Made by a program: the position numbers and the translations under genes. 64,000 bases of DNA, taken from assembly GCA_950022655.1 (NCBI GenBank), contig OX465590.1, positions 38,019,218-38,083,217 of the forward strand, in the 5' to 3' direction. The notes beneath the pieces were generated by a model. That model was not told where the DNA came from. It saw only the letters and a list, made by a program, of their open reading frames with translations, and did no database searches. Shown piece by piece: positions 41,484 to 53,490 of the stretch (positions are counted from its first letter, which is position 1; each line of letters begins with the position of its first letter). Origin of the DNA: Alentia gelatinosa. Lineage: Eukaryota > Annelida > Polychaeta > Phyllodocida > Polynoidae.

Positions 41484-41785
41484 AGCAGTGTTATACGGCA
41501 TTTCCACCTGCCGATTATGACCACCGATTATGGCTTTTTGCACTGCCGACCGATCATCCAACACATTCCGCGAATAATCCTCAAGTGAAAGATTTATATC
41601 AACGATTTTACTCTCCTTCCTCATACAATATGACACCACCAACATGATTTTGAACCCACTACTTTGATCAAACCGGCTTGATGTGCCACCTACTTATGAT
41701 GAGGATAACCACCGACCGACATTTATACAGCTTGAATATCATCGCTTGGGTTTTTGTCGGCAGGTGGAAAACGCTGCATCACACG
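41484..41785. mobile_element. MITE with CAGTGTTATACGGCATTTCC ends
   Basis: GGCATTTCCACCTGCCGA at the left pairs with TCGGCAGGTGGAAAACGC at the right, and ACCACCGATTATGG pairs loosely with subterminal CGATCGG motifs. Only one copy is seen here. The interior is non-coding. Confidence 0.6.
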
Positions 41786-41814
41786 ACATCCTGACTAAAA
41801 CCCCACCGTTGCAC

Positions 41815-42735
41815 TACTCAAGCCCCAAATTGAGAAGTACCGTAAATCACCATTCTACGTAGCTGCGCAACTCTGGAATAATTTTGGACGATAGGATACA
41901 GAGAACTGACTCCAAAAATATCTTAAAGAAACATGTAAAAGGAATACTAAAAACATCCTAGATTGGAACATTGTAACTAATATAATTCATGGTAACAAAT
42001 TGTGCGAATAACTCTCACATGCCTAACAAATCCTTGGCTAAAGTACATACAAGATTTTATCCTACCCCTAATATAAAATCCCATAGGCTTAACATTGAGT
42101 TTCCGTATGCCACGCTGACTGGCATACAGAGTTTTATATGCCACTAGTGGCATACATAATTATTATCACGTAATATTCCAAAATCGAGGAGACAGGGTAG
42201 GATAAAATCAAAACCTGATTCGTTTTAATCTTGGCCACCACATGCCACTCCTGGAGTTTGGCCTCGGACTTCACTCGGCTTCGCCTCGTGAAATCACTAT
42301 GCCAAACTCCAGTCGTGGCATACAGTGGCCAAGATTGAAACTCATCCAGTTTTACGATAATATAAGTTGGACCGCCGAACTGACCTTTACCATACCTCAT
42401 CTGTTTATCTACGGATACTTATACTTTATATGTCTATATATAAGACAACACTACGCTACTCACCAAGTAACGGTAGCTATGTTAATCCACGTCACGCTTT
42501 GTTGTCGTCACGTATCTTAGCAACCGCGCGGTCGTTGGATGCGTGACGTTGTCTTCTATTAATATAAACGGTTAATCCGCCTTGTATATATATTGTAATG
42601 GAACTACCCTTGTATAGCTTGTAAAACTAATTCTTATATAGATGAATTGTACAATATGTTACGCCCTTGTCGCATGATCGCCATTGTATGGAAGAGCAGT
42701 GCATGGCATTGAATATAATAAAGATCTTTAAAAAA
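41815..42735 (+). pseudogene. Decayed LINE 3' end with poly(A), hosting a foldback element
   Basis: Reading YRKSPFYVAAQLWNNF then several stops at 41830-41950 resembles the LWN..P region at the end of ORF2. The segment ends ATATAATAAAGATCTTTAAA at 42713. A foldback element (42056-42362) lies between these parts. The pairing of the two pieces as one LINE is inferred. Confidence 0.5.
42056..42362 (+). mobile_element. Foldback element FB-gamma
   Basis: TTTTATCCTACCCCTAATAT, CCCATAGGCTTAACATTGAG, a small palindrome TATGCCACTAGTGGCATA, GGGTAGGATAAAATCAAAAC, then the palindrome from CTTGGCCACCACATGCCACT with tip CTCGGCTTCGCCTCG at 42274-42288. The tip is identical to the alpha and beta families although the arms are unrelated. 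Confidence 0.8.
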
Positions 42736-43665
42736 ACCCAACCTTGACACTGATTATAATATTTAACCCTCTAGCACACTACCGACTGGACCAAGGGGCC
42801 ACTTGAGAGAAGGTTCCTGAGTGGAGATTGATGGATGGGCCTTTAGTACGTAATCCCCACCCCCTGAGATAAAAATCTCATCTGTCAGACATTCCCGGGA
42901 GCAAATTCATAACGGAGCTGTAAGCAGGAAGAGCGATGAGAGCTTTGTCTCCAGGGATCTCCGACGATTAGCCGTGGATGTGGGGTATAGTAGATGGACA
43001 TCTGAGCGCTATCAGTATCATCTGCTTATATGTGTGTGTGTGCCTTCCTAGAAAGAATAGGAGGTACTTATACAGATAGCACCTTGGAAAGATTGTTTTA
43101 AGAAATGACAAACTTATGTCAAACTTTTATTTCTAATATGATTCCCTGTTACCGTATCAATATTAATCTCGTGTATGTATGCCTATTCTCAGCTTTTCTT
43201 CTTTTTTGGTGTGTAACAATACTTGACCTATATGATAATGTCAATTCCGAAGCAGATATATATAAAAACTAGTTGTTAAAAGTTCCTAAATCTGTATCAG
43301 TTTTAAATTTATATTTAAATTTAAAATTTATTTAAACTGTGTTTCTCTGTTTCCTGGTTTATTTCACTACTAGTTTACCCATTTGTATTTACTACTCTGT
43401 CAGCTGTAAACGCAGTATTACTTTTTCTTATCTTTTTCCCTTAACTAAATTCTCCAGGGTAGTTGTTGACTCTTTCCCACACACCCACTCGTAAAACTGT
43501 AGATTTTTCTAAACTAATACTTTGTCTCCTTTCCCCGGCCTGTACAGTGCTAACTGGACACTGCGCAGGCTTACTGGTCAGAATAGAGCATTGCTCTATT
43601 TTGCCCTCCACTTATCTCACCTTGCTTATTTCTAACTATTCATCATTTCATCCCTCCCCAACTCG
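42736..43665 (+). other. Possible 5' leader of the LINE, otherwise unassigned
   Basis: No clear 5' boundary of the LINE is visible. From about 43400 the composition becomes T/C-rich and a 68-codon frame (43463-43669) overlaps the ORF2 start by four bases in an ATGA-like arrangement, but it lacks recognisable ORF1 motifs. A short TG run is at 43033. Confidence 0.35.
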
Positions 43666-46492
43666 GTGAATGGTGTTAATTTTGTGAACTGTAACGTCAG
43701 GAGTTTGTTTGCTCATCTTAATCAGGTAAATTTAATTTTTGGTAATCAGGACTTTATTGGACTGACTGAAACTTGGCTTGATGAGCGGTTTGATGACTCG
43801 CTTGTTCATCTTAAAGGTTTTAAGTTGTTTAGACAGGATCATTTAGGCAGAGTCGGTGGAGGTGCGGCCTGTTACATTACATCCAAGTTCGCACCGTATA
43901 GCAAAAAACTTCCTGGTCTATCGGTGACACTAGATGAAATCGAAGTGCTGACTGTGAGTATTAATAAGCCTAACTTTAAGAGAATGACTCTAATAATTGT
44001 TTATCGCCCACATAATCGTGAATTAGATGTTTTTAAAGATACTATTCAGATGATTCTTGATTCCTCATTAGTTGCAGGTAGCGAAATATGGCTAATGGGC
44101 GATTTTAACTGTGATTTAAATAATATTGATAATGTTTTCAAAACAAGATTTCTTGACTTCTTTAAAGGCCTTGAATTAAAACAGCTAATCCAGGGCACAA
44201 CCCGGCCTAACAAAAATTCCCCTAAAAGAGGTTCACTACTTGATTTGGTATTCACAAACTCATGTTATGTCCAACGTGCTGGTATCTCCAGTGACTTAAT
44301 TGCAGATCATCTGCCAACATTCATTGTTCGTAAAAAAGATCGCGAGAAAAACACTGGTATCACCTTCTCCGGAAGATCCTATAGGAATTATAGTAGGGAC
44401 TTATTTGCTATACATCTGTTGGAATCCGATTGGTTTGCCTTTTGGCATAGTAGGGATCCAAATTTTCTCTGGACTTTTATACATAACAAAATTGAGTCAT
44501 ATTTAGGTAGTTACTGTCCAGTCAAAATTATGAAATTCGTGAGGAAGAAGGAACCATGGGTTTCTGATGAAGTCTACAGTAAAATCAACCATAGGGGTAA
44601 ACTGATGGAAACATATACTAAAACTGGTAGTAAAGTTATTTTATCTGAAACTCGTAAACTGAATAATGAAATAAGGCACATTATGTCTAATGCTAGATCA
44701 GAATTTTGCTTGGAACAACTCAAATCGGTTAAAAATAAACCTTCAGATTTTTGGCGCTACATAAGGGAATTATGGGATAATGGTAAAAATGAAGAGTCTT
44801 GTTTCTTGGTGGATGGTGAGACCAATGAACCTATTGCTAAAGAGGAAACTGCTGAGTATATAAATCAATTCTTTGTTAATATTGGCGAAAAGTTATTTAT
44901 GGGTAGGGATAAGGAAGCGTATGATGAATTACTTAAGACTTTAAATAGTATGGAGAATCCAGTTGGGGACCTCGATATATTGATAGAATGTGACGAAGTT
45001 AGGAAGCTGATTAACAAAATACCCGCCTGCAAAGGGTCTGGTATCAAAAATATGTCTGGTATAATTGTTAAAGACGCCATGATTATTCTACTACAAGAAT
45101 TCACTTACTTATACCAATGCTCTTTAAACGAGGGGATCGTACCCACAAGTTGGAAAACAGGGACGGTAATTCCAATACCAAAGGGCGGAGATTGTCAAAA
45201 CATTAATAATTGGAGACCGATTACGATTCTTCCTAGTCCATTAAGAATCTTGGAAAAACTAGTTCATGTTAGGTTAAATGCTTTAGTTGAAAGTTCTAAT
45301 TCTCTCTGCCGCACGCAGTATGGTTTCCGTAAGGGTATGGGTACCGCTGATGCAACCTATGATTATTTAAAAGATCTATTCGAAGCAAGAAACGAACGCA
45401 AGTTAGTGGCCTGTTGTTACATCGATCTCCGCAAGGCGTTCGATGCAGTACCGCACGATTTATTAATTGCAAAATTACATGGAGAATTTAACTTACCTCT
45501 GAATCTTGTATTATGGTCTAGTAATTACTTAAAGGGGAGGAAACAAATGGTCAATGTTAATAATAAAACCTCGTGTGAAGCTAATATCAAGTTCGGAGTC
45601 CCGCAAGGGTCGGTCTTGGGACCATTTTTCTTTAACTTATATGTAAATAGCATGTGTGCAAATATATTACATTCGAAATCGATACAATATGCAGACGATT
45701 TGGTCCTGTATACTTCAGGGGTAATTCCAGGAGAAATCATAGTGAACCTACAAGATTCTGTTACGTGGTGCAGTCATAACGGAATGACAATAAATACGGA
45801 CAAAACTAAAGTTGCCTGGTTTAGCTCATCTCAGAGGGAGAAATTTTTGCCACCTTTGTCTATTGACTGCAATAAATGATTACTTGGAACTGTTAAACAA
45901 TATCGCTACCTTGGGGTTCTCGTTGATTCAAATTTGTCTTTTCATAAACATGTCTACGAGGTAAAAAGAAACGTTAATTCTCGTTTGTTCAAACTGGGAA
46001 AAATTAGGCGGTTAATTAGTAGTGAAGTTGCACTAAAAATTTACCTGGTTGTCATTCGTCCAGTCATGGAGTATTGCTCTTTTGTGTTGGGTTGTACTGC
46101 CAAATCTGGCCTAGATTCGCTACAAGTGCTCCAAAACAGAGCTTTAAAAATTATTTGTTACTCGAGGCAAAGGCGGCAACGCATTGCTGATCTTCATCGT
46201 GAATACTGTGTGGATTACCTGGACTCCAGACGCAATGTACAGTTGTTATCGATTATGTTTTAAACGGTAAAAAAATCCTGATAACCTGGACCTTATGGGA
46301 CGCCGCACAAGAAGTGCTAACAAGATTCGGTTTAAGGAAAATCAGATCACATGTAATTTATTTTTGAAATCGCCACAATACAGAGGCTACAAATTGTGGA
46401 ATGAACTTAGCCCTAGTATCCAGCATCTATCACTAAAAAAGGACTTCAGTAGCCATGTGAAGACGAAATACCTGTCCTATTTTCATATATAA
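43666..46492 (+). pseudogene. LINE ORF2: endonuclease-reverse transcriptase, one stop and one frameshift
   Basis: Residues 1-220 form the endonuclease: NCNVRSL (8-14), ETWL (35-38), VYRP (112-115), GDFN (145-148), LLDLVFTN (191-198) and ADH (213-215). Residues about 490-690 form the reverse transcriptase: GTVIPIPKGG, QYGFRKGMGTADA, IDLRKAFDAVPHDLL, FGVPQGSVLGP and the active site YADD (675-678). A TGA at 45877-45879 interrupts the frame after residue 737; reading continues in phase (YRYLGVLVDSNLSFHKHVYE) to 46260. A frameshift near 46250-46295 then separates the last 65 codons (LFLKSPQYRGYKLWNELSP). Damage is slight, so the copy is young. Which CR1/Jockey-group clade is uncertain. Confidence 0.85.
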
Positions 46493-46495
46493 TCA
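43666..46495 (+). mobile_element. CR1/Jockey-like LINE, nearly full ORF2
   Basis: One long frame with apurinic endonuclease and reverse transcriptase, followed in a second frame by the expected C-terminal tail. No poly(A) end is obvious; a CA/TA microsatellite lies about 230 bp downstream. I saw no ORF1 and could not mark the 5' end or target duplications. Confidence 0.85.
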
Positions 46496-46722
46496 TAGTA
46501 AACACTGGATGTTACACGTGGATTAAGATTTACCTACTCAACCCATCCCTCATCATTATCTCATCTTTTCTTGTAGTAATAACTGGTTGATGTAAACCTA
46601 CGTTGTGATGTCAAACAAACCAGTGGAAGATCTTTCTCCGGAAAGAACTGTGTTTTTTCTGCAAATAAAAAAAATAAAAAAATACCCTCCCTTATTAGTT
46701 GATAGCACACTAATTAATCCTT

Positions 46723-47165
<443 letters not shown>

Positions 47166-47419
47166 GTGGGGTCTGTACTGAGTGCATGAATAGCATTATA
47201 ATCAAGACTTGTACGATATTAAACTGATGATATATAATATCAGAGCTACCACGTCCTGACATGCTGACTGACTGATGGCCATACATTAAAGACACTCCTT
47301 GTGATGAATTCTTGTGATGAATTTATGTGCAAATAATAAGGAAACTATATCTTGGTTGTATATCTTGGTACATCTTGTTACATGTTATAGTGTTTTTCAC
47401 CCTTTGCCATGACACGTCG

Positions 47420-47650
47420 CAAGCAATGATTAGTGTAATTTTTCATGATGATGATACATTTTTGTGCTCCAGCCACTGCGACACCTTATGATCTATTTAC
47501 CAACATATCGCAGCATATCGCGACCTATCACAACAATGCTTAACTAGAACGATTGTTCGTGGCAAAAATACATGCGATTACTCAAAACCTAACAAGACTT
47601 GGCAAGTCAACCAAAGGATGACAAATCCTGATTTATCTTGGCTGCTACTG
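47420..47650. repeat. Dispersed repeat J, copy 2
   Basis: ACATATCGCAGCATATCGCG, GGCAAAAATACATGCGATTA and ACTTGGCAAGTCAACCAAAG are diverged forms of the sequence at 32135-32350. Positions 47166-47419 to the left show nothing recognisable beyond a short GTGATGAATT duplication. Confidence 0.55.
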
Positions 47651-47704
47651 GAAGAGCCTCTTAAGAGTGCTTTTCTCTCTCATGGTAGAATATACTATTC
47701 TAGA

Positions 47705-47962
47705 TATATTGCATATTCTAGATATATTGCTCCGTAATCTCACAAGTCGAAAACGAGTGAGATTACGGAGCCAACACAATGAGTGACATAAGTAAAATTA
47801 ATCTCAAACGAGTGGCGTCTAGATTTTGTCCTAACCCATTTACACAATTTTTGAATATTAGTAAATGTAACGCCATAAACCATACTTTATGTCAGACCCA
47901 TGACATAAAAATATCTCACGTTAAGCCTATATGGCGTTTTTTTCATTAGGGATAGGATAAGT
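47705..47962 (-). mobile_element. Foldback element FB-zeta, copy 2
   Basis: CTCCGTAATCTCACAAGTCG with its inverted partner CGAGTGAGATTACGGAGC, then CTCAAACGAGTGGCGTCTAG, TTTATGTCAGACCCATGACA and the end ATTAGGGATAGGATAAG. The outer half of the left arm seen at 30165 is missing. Confidence 0.7.
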
Positions 47963-48158
47963 ATGATTGCCTGCTTCAATGTAAAATTACCTCTATCTAG
48001 AATCAAAGACCATGTCGTTCCCTGTCTAAATCAGATAACACAAATATACATCCTCTCGAGAGTTAGAACATCTTATTTTATCATAATACTACAAAATAAA
48101 GCTACATCTCAGTCGGCTATTGAATACACCCACCAAGGACTAGCCGTATGCGCAGTAT

Positions 48159-48355
48159 AAAGCCCATTTCCATTGGCCAACGAAAACGGTGTAGATGTTA
48201 TGAGTTCTCCTTAAAACCCATTCCCATTGTGCCTCAGCAGTGATAAAGGTCCGTCGGAGGTTCTTGACTGTAGATCGATGCCGGACAATGAAAATGAATC
48301 TTTAGGAGAACTAAAAAAAATCTACACCGTTTTCGTCGGCCAATGAAAACAGCCC
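48159..48355. mobile_element. MITE-B copy
   Basis: AAGCCCATTTCCATTGGCCA and ACGAAAACGGTGTAGATGTT are inverted at the right as AAAATCTACACCGTTTTCGT and TTTTCATTG-type ends. It abuts the MITE-E copy that follows with only TTA between them. Confidence 0.8.
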
Positions 48356-48358
48356 TTA

Positions 48359-48883
48359 AGTGGGATTCACACGGTGGGACAAATGGACCTGAGACTGGTG
48401 TACTTCACACCTTTGCACCAGTCGGCTACTATTTCCAGCTGGGTACAAAGTTTCACAGATTGAGGTGTTCTATAGTCTCAGGGCAACATGGCGGATTCAA
48501 TTCACATGGGAAGACTTAACAGGTACATAGTCTCACCCCTACACCCCTACATAGGGTACAAAGGGTACTCAGTTGCCGACCCAGGGTACTTCGCCATGTG
48601 AATAGGTGCTACTTGTGACCACTTGGGGGAGAATGTGTGAAATTCATGTGTTTCACCAAAATGCCCCTTTAAATTTTAAACTTGTTTAAAGTCAAAATCT
48701 CATGAGATTCTGTTCCTTATAAGAGGTGATTTTAGCCGACAATTGCAAGAGAGAAAGTTGTCTCAGCAAAATGGAACTCTGTCATACACATGAGGAGATT
48801 GTGTTCCAGTACCAAATCTCAACAGGATTTGTTTTAGACAAACGGCCTGTGAGGTACATGGATCCCACCGTGTGAATCCCACT
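48359..48883. mobile_element. MITE-E, long reference copy with TTA target duplication
   Basis: TTA lies at 48356-48358 and 48884-48886. The termini AGTGGGATTCACACGGTGGG and CCCACCGTGTGAATCCCACT are perfectly inverted. The 525-bp interior matches 37144-37693 throughout. TTA duplications fit PIF/Harbinger. Confidence 0.9.
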
Positions 48884-48886
48884 TTA

Positions 48887-49576
48887 TGTGATCGTAGTTT
48901 TGAATCACGAAAGCTTCTGCCTGCTGCTGTCTTTATATCACTCACACCTCATCGCATGGTATGAAAAGTAACGAGCCCAGCATCAAAACGTGAGCGCGCC
49001 GGAGGCTCATGAAAGCATTTAGCTTGCCAGCGGACAATGGGAGAGAATCCGCTGCTTGTTCTTATACTTCTATCATTAACGGCCGTTCCTATTCAGATCG
49101 TCAGTTTCTACAGGAACTAAACCCTCTAGCTTTGCCTGCTTCTATCCTCACTGCATCTCCTCTGTGTTAAAATGGGTGGAACTGATATAATGCATCTTCA
49201 TACATATTAAGGATTGGAGCATGAATTAGAGGGCAGAAGACAGAAATCGAAACTATACATGAAGCTACACAATAGGAAAGGGAGGCAATAGAATGATGGG
49301 GGTTATCACTGAAATGCTGGTAACAAGCAATGTAAGTGTAATTACAAACATTTCCTTGAATCAGCTACCACATTGTTCTCCAATGGATAACACACATGTA
49401 TCCAAATACGGATATCTGATTCTTCATTGTTGGATTATCCACCTGTAACCTCCATCCAAATTGATGATTTCTCTCCATTTCTTCATAAGAGTTCTGAGCA
49501 TCTGAACACCACAATACTAGTGTGTTGTATTAAAGTGAATCTCTTGTATTAGGCCTTACCCGAGTTTAGTGATTTT
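48887..49576. other. Unassigned; one short signal-peptide-like frame
   Basis: At 49037 an ATG opens 27 codons beginning MGENPLLVLILLSLTAV, signal-peptide-like, stopping at TAA with no good donor before it. CTTTATATCACTC lies about 100 bp upstream. Otherwise no feature is recognised. Confidence 0.2.
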
Positions 49577-49678
49577 GACAGAATTATAAATCATATTTGG
49601 CTAGGTGTTGCCTGTAATTCTGTTAAATATCAGAAAGTTCAGATATAGATTTACGAATTACTGGTAGTTTTAGATTTA
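49577..49678 (+). repeat. Duplicated flank shared with 12655-12758, copy 2
   Basis: CAGAATTATAAATCATATTT, AATATCAGAAAGTTCAGATA and TAGTTTTAGATTTAGG match the first copy with few changes, and MITE-A begins at the same base in both. Confidence 0.8.
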
Positions 49679-49838
49679 GGCCTGGCGTCCACCTACTACG
49701 ATAGAAATTTATACCTACCTATATGGGACCGATACAAAAAAAACAAATATCGGAGACATGCCAATCCACCACGCATTGCATGGGGCTTTTTCTCGGTATC
49801 TAATCACAGAAACATGGTCAACTGCCCCGATATACTAG
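49679..49838. mobile_element. MITE-A, left half
   Basis: GGCCTGGCGTCCACCTACTA through AAACATGGTCAACTGCCCCG match the left half of the other copies; the sequence then departs from the family. Confidence 0.8.
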
Positions 49839-50474
49839 AGTCATCTTCTATAGGTATATAGTATTTTAGTTTTAGTTCCCTAAAGACAAATGCTGGTAGT
49901 TTGGTGATTTCTAAATTCTATTGATTTTTGCAATTAAATCTGGATAATATAAGTTCCATATATCAGCAAATAGAAAATGCAAAGAAATCGGCATGTGACC
50001 ATGCTAACTTCTATGGGTAGGCCATCTGAAAATGTATGTGCTTCACTATAGGTGCCTATGGGAAATTGCAATATTTTGACTTTGTTGTAAAATGGTCATC
50101 ACTGATCTTCTATTGCTATCTTCAAATAATTCTGGATTATGATAGTTGGGAACATGTACAAATGAGAAATGCTAAAAAAGTACTGTGTCACCATACTTAC
50201 TTCTATGGGAAGGCCATCTGAAGAAGGTAAGTGCTGATCCATTGGTGTCTATAGGAAACTACTATATTTTCATGAAACTAGATAGCAGCACAAGTGTTAA
50301 ATTTATGAGACATATGGGGCACTGGGATACCTACCCGCATTTGTCTTTAAGCTGAAAAGCTTCGCTGTAAGCCAACGCATATACCATATCAGGTTGATAA
50401 TACTTCATATTCTATAAAAGCACCGTTCATGATTTTCTTTCATCATCTATTATAAAACCATCCACTAACATAAC
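49839..50474 (+). repeat. Diverged direct duplication, otherwise unassigned
   Basis: CTAACTTCTATGGGTAGGCC at 50006 and CTTACTTCTATGGGAAGGCC at 50195 are each followed by ATCTGAA, a GTGCTTC/GTGCTGATCC stretch and TATGGGAAAT/TATAGGAAAC. Nothing else is recognised. Confidence 0.55.
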
Positions 50475-51262
50475 TGACCTTGATATTCACACTATGCGAC
50501 TGGAGGTACTTTGGTATACGCCCAGTCGCAGACTGGAGGTACAGCTTCGAGCACATGGGGCCGTTAAACGCACAGTGTGGACTGCACGCATACCGCTACT
50601 CCGTGCCTGGGCGTACCAGGTACCTCCAGGGCCCACCTGGAGGTATCTCAGGTATGCTCAGTCGGAAGCCTTTTGAAATAAAATATGTTTGATACTTGGC
50701 ACCGCTAGATGCCGACAGGGCGAACCGAGGTACCGACAAGTCGGAAGCTTTCTAGTCATAAGACCTATTTCCATTGGCAGACGAAAAGGGTGTAGATTTT
50801 TTTGAGTAACCCAGAAAGTCTGTCGGTGGTGCCACTCACTGTGCGTCTATATAGAAGGATAGTAGATTTCACTCAGTGACCAAGCTTTCACTCAGTGGTG
50901 GGTGGTGCTACATAGCATAATTTAAGCAGAAAAAGTCGTGGGTCATTTCACGAGCTGGGTCGTTTCCATTGACCGATTTTAGGTCAGTAGCGCCAAAAGT
51001 CCGTCGGTGGTTCCTGACTGGAGATCGGCCAATGGAAACGGGCCTATAGGGGCATTGGTTCGCAAACATTCCTGGCGTTCTTGGGTTGATGACTATTGAA
51101 GCCGATATTGCGTAATCGAGCACTACCTGACGACTATTGTTTAAACGTCGGGTGACTTGTGGCAGGGCTTACTGGAGGTACGCCCTGCTGCAAGCAGTTT
51201 GAAAAGTCTAGTCTCAAGTTAGGAATCGCTAGTTGCAAGCCCTCTAGTCGCACAGTGTGAAC
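50475..51262. mobile_element. MITE with TTCACACTATGCGACT ends, hosting MITE-B
   Basis: TTCACACTATGCGACTGGAG at the left and AGTCGCACAGTGTGAAC at the right are inverted. CTGGAGGTACTTTGG pairs with CTTACTGGAGGTACGCC-type repeats in the interior. A MITE-B interrupts the middle. Near 51100, CACTACCTGACGACTATTG resembles MITE-G. Confidence 0.65.
50757..51056. mobile_element. MITE-B copy, internally expanded
   Basis: AGACCTATTTCCATTGGCAG and GGCCAATGGAAACGGGCC are the ends, with GTCCGTCGGTGGTTCCTGAC subterminal. It is about 100 bp longer than the 14286 copy and has GGTGGTGCCACTCA-type insertions. Confidence 0.7.
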
Positions 51263-51273
51263 AGGACTAAGCT

Positions 51274-51711
51274 AAAGGGGGGTGTCCACCAACACGACAA
51301 GGCTACGACAATGGCTTCCCGACAAGGTCCATGATTGGCCTACGATTGGAGGCCTTGTCGTGGTTGGTGCACCCCATTTCCTGACAATAGTATACGACAA
51401 GGCCACAAAAAGGCCATGATTGGAAGCTTGTTGGGAGCCTTCCGACAAGGCTATGGCAACATCGAACATGTTCAATTTTTCCCATGACTGGACTCTTGTC
51501 ATGGAGTGGCGTGGTTTCCTTATATCATTGTCGTAGTGTGTCGGTACCATGGACATCTTTTTTTACGGGAACCAGGGACGTCTACAACACGCCCAAACAC
51601 CGCTGTTGTAAAGCCGCCCTTCTTACGACAAGGTTGCGACAAGCGCCAATCTGAACTTTCATGTCGGCGCTTGTCGTAGCCTTGTCAAGGTTGGTGGAGA
51701 CCCCCCCCCCT
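51274..51711 (+). mobile_element. MITE-D copy 1 of a head-to-tail pair
   Basis: It starts GGGGGGTGTCCACCAACACG and ends TTGGTGGAGACCCCCCCCCC. The first 100 bp fold on themselves, because GCCTTGTCGTGGTTGGTGCA at 51352 is an inverted internal copy of the terminus. A body of about 335 bp follows with AACATGTTCAATTTTTCCCA. Confidence 0.8.
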
Positions 51712-52151
51712 GAGACTACCACCAACCACGACAAGGCTACGACAATGGCTTTCTAACAAGGTCCACGACAGGCCTACGATTGGAAAGCATGTCGTAGTCT
51801 TGTCATGGTTGGTGGACCCTAGTTCCTGACAAGAGTCTACGACAAGGCCATGACAGGTTGCGATTGGAAGCTTGTCGGGGGCCTTCCGACAAGGCTACGA
51901 CAATATCGAACACGTTCGATTTTTGCTACGACTGGACCTTTGTTGTGGAGTGTTGTAGTTTCCTCGATATTACTGTCATAGTGTGTCGGAGCCATGGGTG
52001 CCTTTTTTACGGCAACCAGCAACGTCTACGACACACCCTGAAAAGGCTGTACCGACACTGCTCTTCTTACAACAAGGCTGCGACAAGGCTGCGATTGGAA
52101 CTTTCATGTCGGCACTTGTCATAGCCTTGTCGTGGTTGGTGGACGCCCCCT
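51712..52151 (+). mobile_element. MITE-D copy 2 of a head-to-tail pair
   Basis: ACTACCACCAACCACGACAA begins it immediately after the first copy and CGTGGTTGGTGGACGCCCCC ends it. The order of modules is the same as in copy 1. CGACAATATCGAACACGTTC matches the reversed copy at 54.9 kb. Confidence 0.8.
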
Positions 52152-53040
52152 TTACTCACAACAAATGTAATAAGAGCCAAATCAATCATACCTGGTGGAC
52201 TCGTGGCTGTTTTGTAATTCAATTCAGAAAAGCTTGATATATTATGTTGAAACAATTTCGTATAATCGGGAATTCATCACCAGTATACGTTACATATTTG
52301 AAAACATTTCATGGCATCTCATACACTATAGCTTCTTAGTAACCTGTTTTATGATACTTTTGGCACCAGAGATAGGACTGCCAATGTTCCCCTGAAGCCT
52401 GTCTGCCGTTCTTATTCAACTGGGAAAATTGCCTCTTTCGAAATTTTTTCATGATCACATCATTGAAAACGACATGAAATGAACGGTCAAAATGTGAATA
52501 TTTTAATTAACAACTGGGACAAAACAGCAAAACAGTCTGGCGTTGCTCCCATCAAACACTATGGATAACTTAAAAGTCTTCTTTTTGTTTGTAAGAGAGT
52601 AGTGGAAATCATTTGTGAATGATCAATCAGTTGAATGTTTTACTAGAAATGATGTCCCAAATTTCGATTGTAAAAAGATAATCAATCCTAACATTAATGT
52701 GATACTTTCATTTTTACATGTCACATTTTGTTAACAGATTAATGTCATGGCGATACCCAAATCCTATTTAGCGATTGAAAGTTATGCTACGAAGTTGTCG
52801 CACCTCTTCACCCAGCTAGCCAGCAGTAAGAACTACCTGAAATATCTTTATTTGTTTTGGAGCAAAAACAGGTGTTATTTCACGTATTCCATACAATCAA
52901 ACATATAGTTGTTATAAATATGTTCTTTTAATCAACATTTTAACGTTTCATCGCTTCTTTGTGTTTAGATCCGTTTACATTTTCCCCTCTCACCTTTTTC
53001 TTTTACTACATGATATATTCAATAAACACGGAACCAATTT
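52152..53040. other. No recognisable feature
   Basis: A+T-rich DNA without shared repeats, long frames or splice-flanked coding sequence. Confidence 0.35.
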
Positions 53041-53490
53041 CAATAGAATTTCTTTTCTAAAGTACGTGGGGTCCGGGATATGATATAGACAAGAATCGAT
53101 GGTTTTGAATACAGGCGGCCGTAAACCACGAGAAGTTGACACGCTCGTGTATAACAATGTCAACGATTGATTTACAGAGCCGCCTGCCGCCTGCCGATAA
53201 AATGGTTTGTTGTATTCATTGTCCATCTTCTCCAATGAATTAAACTCAGGAATTGCCATATTAAATTGTATATCAGGGACTATATTTTTCTCTATAGCTC
53301 AAAGGGACTATTTTTCGGTATACAATGGCTTCCAGGCAATATACCACAGATTTAGATCCGTATACCATGATTATGGTATCTGACAGTTTTAAAAATAATG
53401 TGTAGAGTCCCCATACATTCTCAATGGGTACTTTGTACTCCATGGAAAACAAGCACGTACGACTTTGGAGGTTATTCATAAGTGAAAGTA
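53041..53490 (-). mobile_element. Foldback element FB-N, copy
   Basis: A palindrome (53090-53215) has arms GATGGTTTTGAATACAGGCG and GCCTGCCGATAAAATGGTTT. The flank AGAGTCCCCATACATTCTCA matches, in reverse, GAAAATGTATGGGGACTCAG at 40612. GTATACCATGATTATGGTAT also recurs in that family. Confidence 0.6.

Noticed and set aside
49037..49117. Second signal-peptide-like frame (MGENPLLVLILLSLTAV)
   Set aside because: It stops after 27 codons and lacks a usable donor, so a chance frame is the simplest reading.
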